A stretch of DNA of 64,000 bases from Sulfobacillus thermosulfidooxidans DSM 9293 (lineage in GTDB: Bacteria > Bacillota > Sulfobacillia > Sulfobacillales > Sulfobacillaceae), in NCBI RefSeq assembly GCF_900176145.1, contig NZ_FWWY01000001.1, forward strand, positions 2,431,595 to 2,495,594, read 5' to 3'. Both the position numbers and the translations under genes were made by a program. The notes beneath the pieces were generated by a model, which saw only the letters and a program-made list of their open reading frames with translations, did not search any database and had not been told where the DNA came from. Of the stretch, positions 1 through 8,852 are shown one piece after another (the first letter of the stretch is position 1; every line of letters starts with the position of its first letter).

Positions 1-65
1 GCCAAAATAATGGCACGACGTGGACTCCGCATCATTTACCCTAATGCCTTGGGAGGTCTCATGAG

Positions 66-992
66 ATGGATAGCGCGTTCTCGTCGGTCTCATTACGCAC
101 CAAGATCCGGATGGCGGTTGCTCTCATGTGGGCCCTTTCTGGACTCATGATGCTGCAACCCAAGATCCATAGCCCGCTGTTCGTGAGTGATATTTTGGCG
201 CCTCCTGCTGAAGCCTGGCAGCCCTTGGGAATTCAAAGGCTGTTGCAAGCGGCCGATACGCTGTGGCTTAAGGCACCCATGATATGGCCTGATGTTATCG
301 CCGCCCTCGAGATAGGGGGAGCTCTTGTCATTGCATGGGGTCACAACACGGGGCGCACTGTGGCATCATTTGTGCTTGTGATCTGGTCGGTTATTGTCTG
401 GGGCGTGGCAGAAGGCTTTGGCAACTTGTTTAATGGGACGGGGAGCCTTCTGACAGGGACGCCGGGTACAGCATTTCTTTATGCGATGGCTACCCTTTTG
501 GTGATTATGCCCTCAGCTTGGTGGGAGAATCATCAGCTTGTCTACCGTGTGCGGCAAGGGCTTGGGTGGTTGTGGATTATGATGGCGGGGCTACAAGGGC
601 TGCCAGGAGCTGGGTTTTGGCATGGTCCGCGTCTCGCTGAAGTGTTTGGCTTAGTGACGATGGATGGCTCCGAACCTTCATGGCTTCAAGCCAGTATCAA
701 TGATGGTGTGATGCTGAGCTTTCATCACCCATTGATGACCAATTTGTTTCTCGTGCTGATTATGCTGGCTGTAGGAATCGCCTGGTTAAAACGGTGGCGC
801 TATGCCTTTGGGCTGTCTTTGGTGGTGATGGCCATCATTTGGATTGTGCCCCAAGCATGTGGCGGTATATGGACGGGCATTGCTCCCACACCGGGGATGA
901 TCCTGCCTCTGCTCATTTTCATCGCTATGGCCCGGGACGATCTCATGGGACAACAGCCTCTTTCTGAAAGGATTCAGGTGAAACCCTCATGA
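66..992 (+). CDS. Polytopic membrane protein, unknown function
   Basis: A 308-residue protein that is almost entirely hydrophobic. Several membrane segments are visible, including stretches near residues 15-30, 80-115, 135-155, 220-240 and 245-290. No catalytic or cofactor motif is recognised. A glycine-rich segment around residues 117-135 (FGNLFNGTGSLLTGTPG) between two membrane spans is distinctive but not assigned to a family. The ATG at 66 has a GGGAGG ribosome site 8 bases upstream. The stop overlaps the ATG of the next membrane gene, so the two are translationally coupled and probably form one membrane complex. DoxD/DoxX-like quinone-linked subunits were considered, but nothing specific supports that. 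Confidence 0.75.
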   Translation: MDSAFSSVSLRTKIRMAVALMWALSGLMMLQPKIHSPLFVSDILAPPAEAWQPLGIQRLLQAADTLWLKAPMIWPDVIAALEIGGALVIAWGHNTGRTVASFVLVIWSVIVWGVAEGFGNLFNGTGSLLTGTPGTAFLYAMATLLVIMPSAWWENHQLVYRVRQGLGWLWIMMAGLQGLPGAGFWHGPRLAEVFGLVTMDGSEPSWLQASINDGVMLSFHHPLMTNLFLVLIMLAVGIAWLKRWRYAFGLSLVVMAIIWIVPQACGGIWTGIAPTPGMILPLLIFIAMARDDLMGQQPLSERIQVKPS

Positions 993-1534
993 TAGCGGGA
1001 CGATCTGAGAGTTCCCAGGCACTGGGGTTGCGCTGGCTGGTGATGCTGATTTTAATGGGCGTCTATCTCGCCCTGATGTCTTCTCCCTTGTTTGAGATCA
1101 TTCAGGCGGCCGACAAGAAGGGATGTATTGGCTGGCATGTTCTTTTGACATGGGCATTAACCGTGTTGGGGATGATTGCGACGCTTACCCTATTCGTGCA
1201 AGCCGATGTCTTGGTGGAACGACTCGTCGGGATCTTTTTGCCTCACAAGTCGTTAGAGGTGCACCAAAAAGTGGCCCGATATGGGGCGATGATGATTTTG
1301 GTGGGCAATGCTCTCGTTGGACTCATCTGGACGAACGGTGCCGTGAATGTGTTCGTTGACGCCCATAAACCGCTTTATGTGGAAACGGATTTATCCATTT
1401 TGGCTATGGGGTTATTAGGGGGCTTAGCCTGGCGCCTTTTATGGAAGAACTGGGCATGGCTAGGGCTCATCGTCACGGTGCTCATGTCCTATGGTGTCGT
1501 GGCCAATGTGTTAAGCCGCCACGGTTGGTGCTAA
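989..1534 (+). CDS. Small polytopic membrane protein, unknown function
   Basis: A 181-residue protein with about four hydrophobic spans, near residues 15-33, 48-68, 98-115 and 132-175. Its ATG lies inside the end of the preceding membrane gene (4-base ATGA overlap), which implies coupled translation and a shared complex. Charged residues sit mainly in short loops (RLVGIFLPHKSLEVHQKVARYG). There is no recognised domain. A good hairpin terminator follows directly, so these two genes end a transcription unit. Confidence 0.75.
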   Translation: MIAGRSESSQALGLRWLVMLILMGVYLALMSSPLFEIIQAADKKGCIGWHVLLTWALTVLGMIATLTLFVQADVLVERLVGIFLPHKSLEVHQKVARYGAMMILVGNALVGLIWTNGAVNVFVDAHKPLYVETDLSILAMGLLGGLAWRLLWKNWAWLGLIVTVLMSYGVVANVLSRHGWC

Positions 1535-1557
1535 AAAAAGTCTCTGGCTTATCTCAA

Positions 1558-1587
1558 CTCCTCGCTGCGGCGGGGAGGCTTTTTATT
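1558..1587 (+). terminator. Rho-independent terminator
   Basis: Arms CTCCTCGC and GCGGGGAG (one G-T pair) enclose a TGCG loop and are followed by a run of T. It closes the two-gene membrane-protein unit. Confidence 0.8.
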
Positions 1588-1812
1588 ATGGTTATTTACC
1601 AAGAATTCTCACAATGCACCGCCGTTCAAACAGGTTTATCCTGACAGCATTCGTCAAAATCCAACAAATAGTCCATCCGAACAGGCCATATGGCCCTACC
1701 GAATTGTCATCAACTTGCCTACATTTATTAACATCTATCCCTAGGAAAATAAACGGCATAGCAATGGCCATCAGATCAAAGGGACAATGCCGAAGGAAAG
1801 GATGCCAATAAG

Positions 1813-3633
1813 ATGGGACATGGATGGTCAATCAAGGATTCTTGGGATGATCCCAATGCCAATCATGAATATCGTCTGTACTCGGACCCGCAATTGTTTG
1901 GGGTAGTCGATGATGTTCTAGGGTTTGCCGATCTGCTCGGCTGGGATCATCATGATCAGCAGGTATTTAATGCCCTCCCCTGGGATACGATTGCCAACGA
2001 GGCGGTCACGAGGTTCTATGCCCGAATTCAGCAAATTCCTGAACTCGATGGATTCATCCGGAAACGGACAACCTATGACCGGATGCGAGCCTTATTGTGG
2101 GAGCATTTGCAGCGTTTGCGGGACAATCCGCAGGATCTGAAAGCCATCACCTATGCGGAAACCGTGAGCCTCGGGCATCTGTCCCGGGGTATTTATGGAC
2201 CCCAGTTTCAAGCGGCGTATGCTTTGTTAATGCGTGAAGTTTTAAATGCGTCAAGGCAGGGCAGGACTCACACGACATGGTCCGAACAAGATGATGCTAT
2301 ATTTCGCCGCATGGTCATTGAAATGTTTATCATGAGTGCGACACAGGTGGCTTTTACATCCCGGCATGATGGGTTGACGCAGCTCCCCAATCGCGATTTC
2401 ACGGAAGAACGCATTCAGGATTGGATGGGCGAAGGCACGCCCTTTACAGTGATTTTCGCCGACCTCAATGGGTTTAAGCCGATTAACGATCAATATGGTC
2501 ATGGGACCGGAGACAAGGTTCTGCAAATCGTGGCACGCCGCTGGCGTCAATGCCTTCACCAAAGCGATTGGATTGGTCGATGGGGTGGGGATGAATTTTT
2601 AATCGTGTGCCGGGATCCCCACAATTCCGTGAGTGACCTTGTTGCGACCTTGCGAGATGCTCTGACGGTACCAATTGCCGTGATACCCAACCATCCTTTG
2701 AGCGTCTCGGCCAGTTTTGGCTGGGCCCATTTTCCACAAGACGGGAAAGATACAGATACCTTGTTGCAGGTAGCAGACCAATCCCTTTATGCGGCTAAGC
2801 GGGCCAGGCAATCCTGGTTGCTCGATCCCATCCATCCGGCGCAGTTCAAAGCGGCGGATGGCATTGCTTTCGTGGATGAAGCCTTAAGACAGGATCGGGT
2901 CCGGGTATTCTATCAGCCGATTATTGAGGCGAAATCTCATACTATTTGGGAATGGGAAGCTCTGGTGCGAATTGAGGGCTCTGATGGTCGGTTATATGCT
3001 CCTAAGGAGTTTTTGCCAGCGATTGCCCAACATCATTTGCTAAGGAAACTCGATGATCGGGTTATGCGCCTCGTCTTCCAAGATATCAGCCACTGGCATC
3101 AACATGGCTGGACCGGACATGTAGCCATCAATTTGAGTTATATGGACTTGCGCGATCCAAGTCTCTTGTCTTTACTGGCCTCATACCATCAGCAGTGGCC
3201 GTCCGTTAAACCGCATGCATTAACCTTTGAAATCTTGGAATCTGCCTTACTGGTCGATATGGATCCGGTGAAACAAACCGTGTCTGAACTTGATCAACGC
3301 GGCTATCATTTTGCTTTGGATGATTTTGGCACCGGATTTAGTTCGTTGGTTCATCTCCGCGAGTTACCGATCCGTCAAATCAAAATAGATATTCAGTTTG
3401 TAGCGGATTGGGCGAGTATAGCGGGCAGTCGCCTTCTACAAGCACTTTTGGCATTTGCTCAGACGTTGCATGTGCCGACGGTCGCCGAAGGCGTGGAGAG
3501 CCTGGAACAGGGACGTGCTCTGGCACGCTGGGGAGTCACAGGCTGGCAAGGATATGCCATTAGTTATCCCTTGCCAGCCCATGAGGTTGTCTCTTGGCAA
3601 CTGCACTTTGACGATTCTATGCCAGATGAATGA
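1813..3633 (+). CDS. Globin-coupled sensor GGDEF-EAL cyclic-di-GMP enzyme
   Basis: A 606-residue signalling protein. Residues about 35-180 resemble a globin-coupled sensor: the GHLSRG segment places a histidine (H122) where the proximal haem ligand sits in HemAT-type sensors, suggesting oxygen or redox sensing. Residues about 190-340 form a GGDEF domain with an intact GGDEF motif at 258-262. The position of the inhibitory RxxD site reads HQSD, so product inhibition is probably absent. Residues about 350-600 form an EAL domain with EAL at 382-384, INLS, the DDFGTG loop, KID and AEGVE, so the main phosphodiesterase residues are present. The protein may both make and break c-di-GMP. The sensor assignment is by pattern only. 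It appears to be transcribed alone. Confidence 0.88.
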   Translation: MGHGWSIKDSWDDPNANHEYRLYSDPQLFGVVDDVLGFADLLGWDHHDQQVFNALPWDTIANEAVTRFYARIQQIPELDGFIRKRTTYDRMRALLWEHLQRLRDNPQDLKAITYAETVSLGHLSRGIYGPQFQAAYALLMREVLNASRQGRTHTTWSEQDDAIFRRMVIEMFIMSATQVAFTSRHDGLTQLPNRDFTEERIQDWMGEGTPFTVIFADLNGFKPINDQYGHGTGDKVLQIVARRWRQCLHQSDWIGRWGGDEFLIVCRDPHNSVSDLVATLRDALTVPIAVIPNHPLSVSASFGWAHFPQDGKDTDTLLQVADQSLYAAKRARQSWLLDPIHPAQFKAADGIAFVDEALRQDRVRVFYQPIIEAKSHTIWEWEALVRIEGSDGRLYAPKEFLPAIAQHHLLRKLDDRVMRLVFQDISHWHQHGWTGHVAINLSYMDLRDPSLLSLLASYHQQWPSVKPHALTFEILESALLVDMDPVKQTVSELDQRGYHFALDDFGTGFSSLVHLRELPIRQIKIDIQFVADWASIAGSRLLQALLAFAQTLHVPTVAEGVESLEQGRALARWGVTGWQGYAISYPLPAHEVVSWQLHFDDSMPDE

Positions 3634-3995
3634 CGAATGGATGATGAATCGAGCGCATTTCAGTGCCGTTCTACCTTCCTAATCGTCCGTTAACGTGAGC
3701 CTATTGGGGCGTTTGAAACTGGAGACCACAAGGCAAGCGTGGGCTGGATTTAGATCAACGTGGCGAAACCGTAAGCATCTGTTCCCAGGTCTTTGGCTTT
3801 ATGAGGAGTTTTATCCATGCCTTTTGGATTATAAGATGGGGAATATTCCGAATCGACGACGATAGGGAAGGTAGAGTACGCTGAGTCAAGGGTTACATTC
3901 TGAGGATTCTTATGCGAAGGCGCCGTAGGATACCTGAGATTTTTGTGCATCATCTGCCTAAGTATTTCATTCTTGTCGATGAGGAGGCAACATAG
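3634..3995. other. Intergenic region, no gene seen
   Basis: About 360 bases without a convincing gene or structure. A short minus-strand open frame (3750-3953) has no ribosome site and no recognisable protein pattern. The last bases carry the GAGGAGGC ribosome site of the next gene. Confidence 0.5.
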
Positions 3996-4301
3996 ATGGC
4001 TTACATTTGGGTCCGTTCCGCGGTTATGCGACCTGAACGTGTACTAGACGCCATGACCTGGGCCAAACAAGTCACGGCATATGTCAATACCCTTTCCGAA
4101 CACCAGATGTTCGCTTTATATCCCTTTACCGGGAATCAACGTCAAATCTTATGGACATGCCGTCATGAAAGTTTAGAGAGTCTGGAACAATGGATTGCGC
4201 GCGTACGTGATGATGCCGGCTATATCCGCATGGTGGAAACCGCTCAACCGGGAACATTTATTATGGAAATGGATGATAATATCTTGCGCATTTTGGATTA
4301 A
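3996..4301 (+). CDS. Small cytoplasmic protein, unknown
   Basis: A 101-residue soluble protein. The ATG at 3996 has a GAGGAGG ribosome site about 8 bases upstream. The pattern of a start strand (AYIWVRSAVM), a helix, a strand (MFALYPF) and a second helix with WI-R is like a ferredoxin-like/dimeric alpha-beta barrel fold, but no family is identified. The gene is followed by a strong terminator and is therefore monocistronic. Confidence 0.65.
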   Translation: MAYIWVRSAVMRPERVLDAMTWAKQVTAYVNTLSEHQMFALYPFTGNQRQILWTCRHESLESLEQWIARVRDDAGYIRMVETAQPGTFIMEMDDNILRILD

Positions 4302-4381
4302 CCCGGGATTTTATCTTACGGATGATTTGCGATGACCCTAAGGTGTTGTTGGGACGCTATCTCCCGATCTTATTAGCTGAC

Positions 4382-4412
4382 ATCGTCCTCAAATGATTGG
4401 GGACGATTTTTT
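4382..4412 (+). terminator. Rho-independent terminator
   Basis: Eleven-base-pair arms ATCGTCCTCAA and TTGGGGACGAT (one G-T pair) enclose loop ATGA and are followed by TTTTTT. It ends the small gene at 3996-4301. The rest of the 4302-4637 gap shows no gene. Confidence 0.88.
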
Positions 4413-4637
4413 ATGGTTACTCCTCTTATGACGTGCTCTTTTTATATACTGGTTATCCTTTCGGGATTATCGGGTATAAGCAAATGGAATTGCGTGAATC
4501 TATGCGAAAATCTTGTGGTCGCGTACAATCAGGAGAGATTCTTGCACTCATAGGCTTTTTGGGTGGGCCAATCAAAATTCATAGATACCATTCTGAGATG
4601 TCCAATGAGATGATGAGGTTAAGGAGTATTGTGAGCG

Positions 4638-5018
4638 TTGACCCAAGATGATCGCAGGTTGTATTACACAGATCCCCGCGTGTTGTTAGCCAATGAACGC
4701 AGTTTATTGAGCTGGATGCGCATGGCCTTGTATCTCATGGGATTTGCATTTTTATTGAGTAAAGCTGCTGTTATCGATAAAGTGCTGGACCCTGGCCACC
4801 AGATTCAATTGCTCCCTATGGTTCGTTCTGGGCATGTAGTGGGGGGTGTTTTGTCGCTTATGGCTACTTTTCTCGAGGTCGTGGCCTTGGTTCGTTATTA
4901 CCGCAATATGACCAGGTGGCACCGAGCGGAAGATGGTCGAGGGTCTAAAGCTCCCACATTTTTTGGATCGATTGTCTTGGTCTGGATTGTGTTATTGGCG
5001 ATCTATCTGCTGTCTTAG
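4638..5018 (+). CDS. DUF202 (YidH-type) membrane protein, copy 1
   Basis: A 126-residue protein starting with TTG at 4638, preceded by AAGGAG 11 bases upstream. The N-terminal signature [19 protein letters not shown] is typical of the DUF202 family. Three membrane spans follow, near residues 27-45, 67-85 and 103-124. Its biochemical role is not known. It is paired with a second DUF202 gene 43 bases downstream, which shares the same N-terminal signature, so the two arose by duplication and may form a hetero-oligomer in the membrane. The nearest ATG in frame would remove the family signature, which supports the TTG start. Confidence 0.82.
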   Translation: MTQDDRRLYYTDPRVLLANERSLLSWMRMALYLMGFAFLLSKAAVIDKVLDPGHQIQLLPMVRSGHVVGGVLSLMATFLEVVALVRYYRNMTRWHRAEDGRGSKAPTFFGSIVLVWIVLLAIYLLS

Positions 5019-5061
5019 ATTCAAAAACGATAAGACAAAATGTTTGTGGAGGAAGATGGGA

Positions 5062-5457
5062 ATGGGACAACACCATGAAGATCAGGCGCAAAAAATTGCG
5101 ATGTATACCGATCCCCGCGTGCTGCAAGCCAATGAGCGCACGTTATTGTCCTGGATTCGTACCGGTATTGCGCTCGTCACTTTTGGGTTTGTGATTACCA
5201 AATTCGGCCTGTTGGAATATCTCGTGGCGCCACAATTCCGCGCTTATTTACCCCGCCATATTCGCATTGGTCCCTATTTGGGCGCGACCTTATCGTTCTT
5301 TGCGGTAATGGTGCAAGTGGTGGCCATTGTTCGCTACCGGCGCATTTTTGACGGGTTCCATAAAGGCCTTAATCTCATTGGAGCCCATACTCCTATGGTT
5401 TTGGGTGTTGTTATGGTCTTTTTCAGTTTGGTTATTAGCATCTACTTGTTGTTTTAA
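5062..5457 (+). CDS. DUF202 (YidH-type) membrane protein, copy 2
   Basis: A 131-residue DUF202 protein ([19 protein letters not shown], then three hydrophobic segments). The start at ATG 5062 is chosen because GGAGGA ends 8 bases before it; an ATG at 5056 is in frame but only 2 bases from the site, and the longer open frame upstream overlaps copy 1. The second copy is more hydrophobic at its C-terminus and has a histidine-rich start (GQHHEDQ). The function of the family is unknown. Confidence 0.82.
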   Translation: MGQHHEDQAQKIAMYTDPRVLQANERTLLSWIRTGIALVTFGFVITKFGLLEYLVAPQFRAYLPRHIRIGPYLGATLSFFAVMVQVVAIVRYRRIFDGFHKGLNLIGAHTPMVLGVVMVFFSLVISIYLLF

Positions 5458-5676
5458 GAGAGCAATTTTTCCGGTGTGTTCTTTTCTTGTTGTTTTCCAA
5501 TAAACGGCAACAGATTGAATGCCTTGACATGGTGTAGGGAACATTAGACACGGCAAATGCGCTATTGGGTAAAGAGAAATCAGGGGTTTCTGACCTCGGT
5601 GCCGAGAAAATGACAGGTCCTCATACTCATGGGTGTAGCGTGTCATCAACAAAATCTAGACATCTCTTCCCCAAGA

Positions 5677-5708
5677 ATCCCCCTTTGGATGAAAGGGGGA
5701 TCTTTGTT
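5677..5708 (+). terminator. Probable terminator hairpin
   Basis: A perfect 10-base-pair stem (ATCCCCCTTT / AAAGGGGGAT, loop GGATG) is followed by CTTTGTT. The T run is short. It lies in the 5458-5826 gap, which otherwise shows no gene. Confidence 0.6.
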
Positions 5709-5826
5709 AATGGGGTATGGATTCTTCAATCAGACTTGAATTTCCACTAAATATTTCCCGTGGCACCATCTTATGGGTACCATAATAGTCATATCCCATA
5801 GAGTAGGTGAAAGGGGGATAGCTGCA

Positions 5827-7242
5827 ATGAACATTGGATTTATCATGGACCGTGATTTTTTGAGCGGTCAGCCGACCGATTCCGTATTAGTCACTCAATG
5901 GCTCATCAAAACTTCTCCGCACAAGATGCTTTATGTGACCACATCTGAGGGGACTTTACTGGGATTTATTCGTCTTCAAGATATTCAAAACCTTACGGGC
6001 GAAACACTACAAGAGATTATGGTCCCACTCGCAGAGACCCAGGTCGTGGCTCCGGATGATTCAACCGAGCTCTTAGGTCCTTTGTTTGACAATCATCCTG
6101 ACTGGTCTTCAATTCCCGTGGTGGATAAGGGGAAGCTTATCGGCGTTGTTCCCCGGGAGTGGAATATCTTTTCTCACCGTTCCCCAGTTGAAGACTCAGC
6201 CAATTTTTCCCTCGAACCATTCCAGCAACAGATACTCGATGCGCTGTACACGGGTCTAATCGTTGTAGACCATCATGGGATTACCCGGATGCTGAATCCC
6301 GCAGGAGCAGAAATCCTCGATGTCAAACCGGAAGCTGTCGTGGGTAAACCTTATGAAGAATTGGCACAATACCTGTTTTCTCATATCACCGATTACTTAA
6401 AAGGCAGTGCTATTCCGTTAGCCTTGATGGGGGCCGCGACACGCGGAGAACGCCAATTGCGATTACCCAATCACCGCGATGTTTTGTTCAAGTTTGGTAC
6501 GATTCATCACCAGGGTACGTTGCAAGCCATTTTAGTGACATTTATGGATATTACTGCACAAAAACAAGCGGAGGCCTTGGCTCACCATCAACAACAAGAA
6601 TTGGAAATGGCTTTTGCCCTCACCCTACCAAATAGCAAAGTGGAAGCAAAGCTCAAATCCTCACCGGAATATCAAGATGTCTACGATCCGGAGAGTGGGA
6701 AAGCGCGCGTGACCCGGGTTATTCCCGACGGAACCTACCGCCACGTGATTAATGGTTTGCGGATTATGGCCGAACTCAAAGCCATCGGCGTATTTCAGTT
6801 GGTCGGCATTGATAAGGATACGCTGGTGCAAGCTTTCATCTTTCATGATGTGGGCAAAGCCCAACCCACGCTCCAGGTCGGCCAAGTCTTTGTCCCTCAA
6901 GACACATTTGAACCGGGATTTCTTCATGCGGGTCGGAGTGCCGACTGGGCCCGTAGGGATTATCATGTCTCGACCGATGTCGAGTGGATTGTTCGCTACC
7001 ATCATACTCGCGAATCCGATTTGCCGGCAGATTTTCCCTCGGCATTGAAACCTATGTTGCGCATATTTCAATTGGTCGACGGCCTATCGGCAGCGATTAC
7101 CCGCCGTAATGCGCGCATTGCGCCGATGACGTTAACAGGCAGTGTGCTGACAATCGATGAACGAAATGATGACACACGTTATGATCGCCGTTATCAATTG
7201 TCTATTTACACGGGAGATATTCAGCTTCTGTCCCGTACATAG
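5827..7242 (+). CDS. CBS-PAS-HD domain signalling protein
   Basis: A 471-residue protein. The ATG at 5827 (MNIGFIMDRDF) is preferred because an AAAGGGGG ribosome site lies about 8 bases upstream; the frame stays open to 5773. Residues about 5-115 resemble a pair of CBS domains (nucleotide sensing). Residues about 130-255 form a PAS domain (DALYTGLIVVDHHGITRMLN). Residues about 295-440 form an HD-type metal phosphohydrolase, with the FHDVGK motif, upstream YRHVIN, HAGRSAD, RYHH and a late FQLVDGLSAA aspartate, similar to HD-GYP relatives. It is probably a cytoplasmic sensor that hydrolyses a nucleotide or cyclic dinucleotide. The substrate cannot be told from the sequence. Confidence 0.85.
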   Translation: MNIGFIMDRDFLSGQPTDSVLVTQWLIKTSPHKMLYVTTSEGTLLGFIRLQDIQNLTGETLQEIMVPLAETQVVAPDDSTELLGPLFDNHPDWSSIPVVDKGKLIGVVPREWNIFSHRSPVEDSANFSLEPFQQQILDALYTGLIVVDHHGITRMLNPAGAEILDVKPEAVVGKPYEELAQYLFSHITDYLKGSAIPLALMGAATRGERQLRLPNHRDVLFKFGTIHHQGTLQAILVTFMDITAQKQAEALAHHQQQELEMAFALTLPNSKVEAKLKSSPEYQDVYDPESGKARVTRVIPDGTYRHVINGLRIMAELKAIGVFQLVGIDKDTLVQAFIFHDVGKAQPTLQVGQVFVPQDTFEPGFLHAGRSADWARRDYHVSTDVEWIVRYHHTRESDLPADFPSALKPMLRIFQLVDGLSAAITRRNARIAPMTLTGSVLTIDERNDDTRYDRRYQLSIYTGDIQLLSRT

Positions 7243-7815
7243 GTGAGGATAGGTTTCATAGAAATTTTCCCCAAGTCTACTCATCGTTAACGTCTAAACA
7301 CGATCTGCGCTCTTTCTTCCCTATATCCTCTAAGAGAGGCGAGAAAAAGAGGAAGCCGAATTTCTTAGCCGAAGGACGAGGTTTGGCTACAACCTGAGTA
7401 ACAAGGGAAAAAATCAGCCGCAGAGAGTGTGGGCTTGGGAGCGTATGGGACGAAATTTCATCCCATCTTCTCACATGACGTTGATATGACTAGGCTTTTG
7501 CCGATGCAAGAACTAGGAAGCTCGAGTGAATCTCAACGGGCATAATCTTCTGGCAATTAAATTAATGGTATGATAGAGCACATCATTATAATCCATATGA
7601 TCCATGGCGTGACCTTATCCGAGACCGTTTAGACGTAGCGTATTCTTTCCACGCTGTATACCCATCGAGATCGAGAACGCAGGGAAAAATTGGGTAGGGA
7701 TGTTTCTTACGTTGTGGAGCTCTGAGACAGCGTCACGCTTTAAGGATGAATCAGCACGCTATCATCGAGTTTTGTCGAGAGGGATAGGGGAATTTCAAGG
7801 GGGAAGAGAAAAACC
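7243..7815. other. Intergenic region upstream of purU
   Basis: About 570 bases in which I see no credible coding frame, tRNA or clear riboswitch. A minus-strand open frame (7277-7474) lacks a ribosome site. The long untranslated stretch could carry regulation for purU but nothing specific is recognised. Confidence 0.4.
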
Positions 7816-8676
7816 GTGAAAGGGTATCGTTTATTGGTCGCCTGTCTGGATCAACCAGGCATTATTGCGGCGATTTCTCATGTATTAGCACGCAATGGTT
7901 GCAATATTACATCCTTTGATCAATATTCTGAAGGGCCTGCCGGACTATTTTTTATGCGGGCAGAATTTGATATGGTGCATCATAGTGGGGATTTTGACCA
8001 CGAGAAGCTCATCTCCGAATTTGACCGGTTGGCTCTCGAATACCATATGCAGTGGCGACTGACAGAACGGGACCGGGCACATCATCTCGCGGTATTGGTA
8101 TCGCGTGAAGATCATTGTTTGAATGAATTGTTGTGGCAAACGGAGCGCGGTGATATTCATGCTGAGATTTCCGTCATTATCAGCAATCACGAGGATTTAC
8201 GAGAACTTGCCGAGCATTTTCGAATTCCTTTTTATTATATTCCTGTCACTCCGGCGCAAAAAGCGCAAAGTGAGGAAAAACTGCATCAGCTCGTCCGTGA
8301 CTATGCGATCGATACGCTGGTGTTGGCTCGCTATATGCAGATCTTAAGCGAAGATTTTGTCTCCCAGTATCCTGCGCAGATTATTAACATTCATCATTCG
8401 TTTTTGCCAGCTTTTGTGGGACCTAAGCCCTATCATCAAGCCTACGAGCGTGGCGTGAAGTTAATTGGGGCGACCGCGCACTATGTGACGGCTGAGCTAG
8501 ATGCTGGTCCGATTATCGAGCAAGATGTGCACCGGGTCGACCACCGTCACCAGCTGGATGACTTTAAACGCATTGGCCGTCAAGTGGAACGGATTGTATT
8601 GGCCCGTGCTGTGAAATGGCATGTTGCAGACCGGGTGTTGGTATATGGAAACCGCACCGTTGTGTTTCCGATTTAA
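7816..8676 (+). CDS. purU: Formyltetrahydrofolate deformylase
   Basis: A 286-residue enzyme that hydrolyses 10-formyl-tetrahydrofolate to formate and tetrahydrofolate, feeding formate to purine synthesis or balancing the one-carbon pool. An N-terminal ACT domain (residues 1-80, LVACLDQPGIIAAISHVLARNG) is followed by the formyltransferase-type catalytic domain. NIHHSFLPAF, GPKPYHQA, GATAHYVT and LDAGPII are the hallmark motifs, including the catalytic histidine and the late aspartate. The length matches the family. The GTG start at 7816 has AAGGGGGAA upstream. It stands alone, with no purine or glycine-cleavage genes beside it. Confidence 0.93.
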   Translation: MKGYRLLVACLDQPGIIAAISHVLARNGCNITSFDQYSEGPAGLFFMRAEFDMVHHSGDFDHEKLISEFDRLALEYHMQWRLTERDRAHHLAVLVSREDHCLNELLWQTERGDIHAEISVIISNHEDLRELAEHFRIPFYYIPVTPAQKAQSEEKLHQLVRDYAIDTLVLARYMQILSEDFVSQYPAQIINIHHSFLPAFVGPKPYHQAYERGVKLIGATAHYVTAELDAGPIIEQDVHRVDHRHQLDDFKRIGRQVERIVLARAVKWHVADRVLVYGNRTVVFPI

Positions 8677-8852
8677 GGGCAGATTCTTGGCAATTATTGG
8701 GGATACTCATGCTATCATAAGCAGTAGAGAAAGGGCTTGAAAGCCACGCTGTATCACCATGTTTTCTTCTAGAATTAGCCGGGCATCTTGTGACAACAAA
8801 AATGGCTGCTATGGACATTTTGGAAACGGCGTGGCCGGGAGGGTATATGCCT

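Noticed and set aside
1-65. Open frame entering from the left edge
   Set aside because: It continues only to about 150 in a frame that overlaps the first membrane gene and has no recognisable sequence; too short to call a partial gene.
4397-4651. Plus-strand frame of 84 codons before the first DUF202 gene
   Set aside because: It begins inside a terminator stem and overlaps the DUF202 start, with no ribosome site for its first codon.
7277-7474. Minus-strand frame in the gap before purU
   Set aside because: No ribosome site or protein-like composition, and no partner gene.
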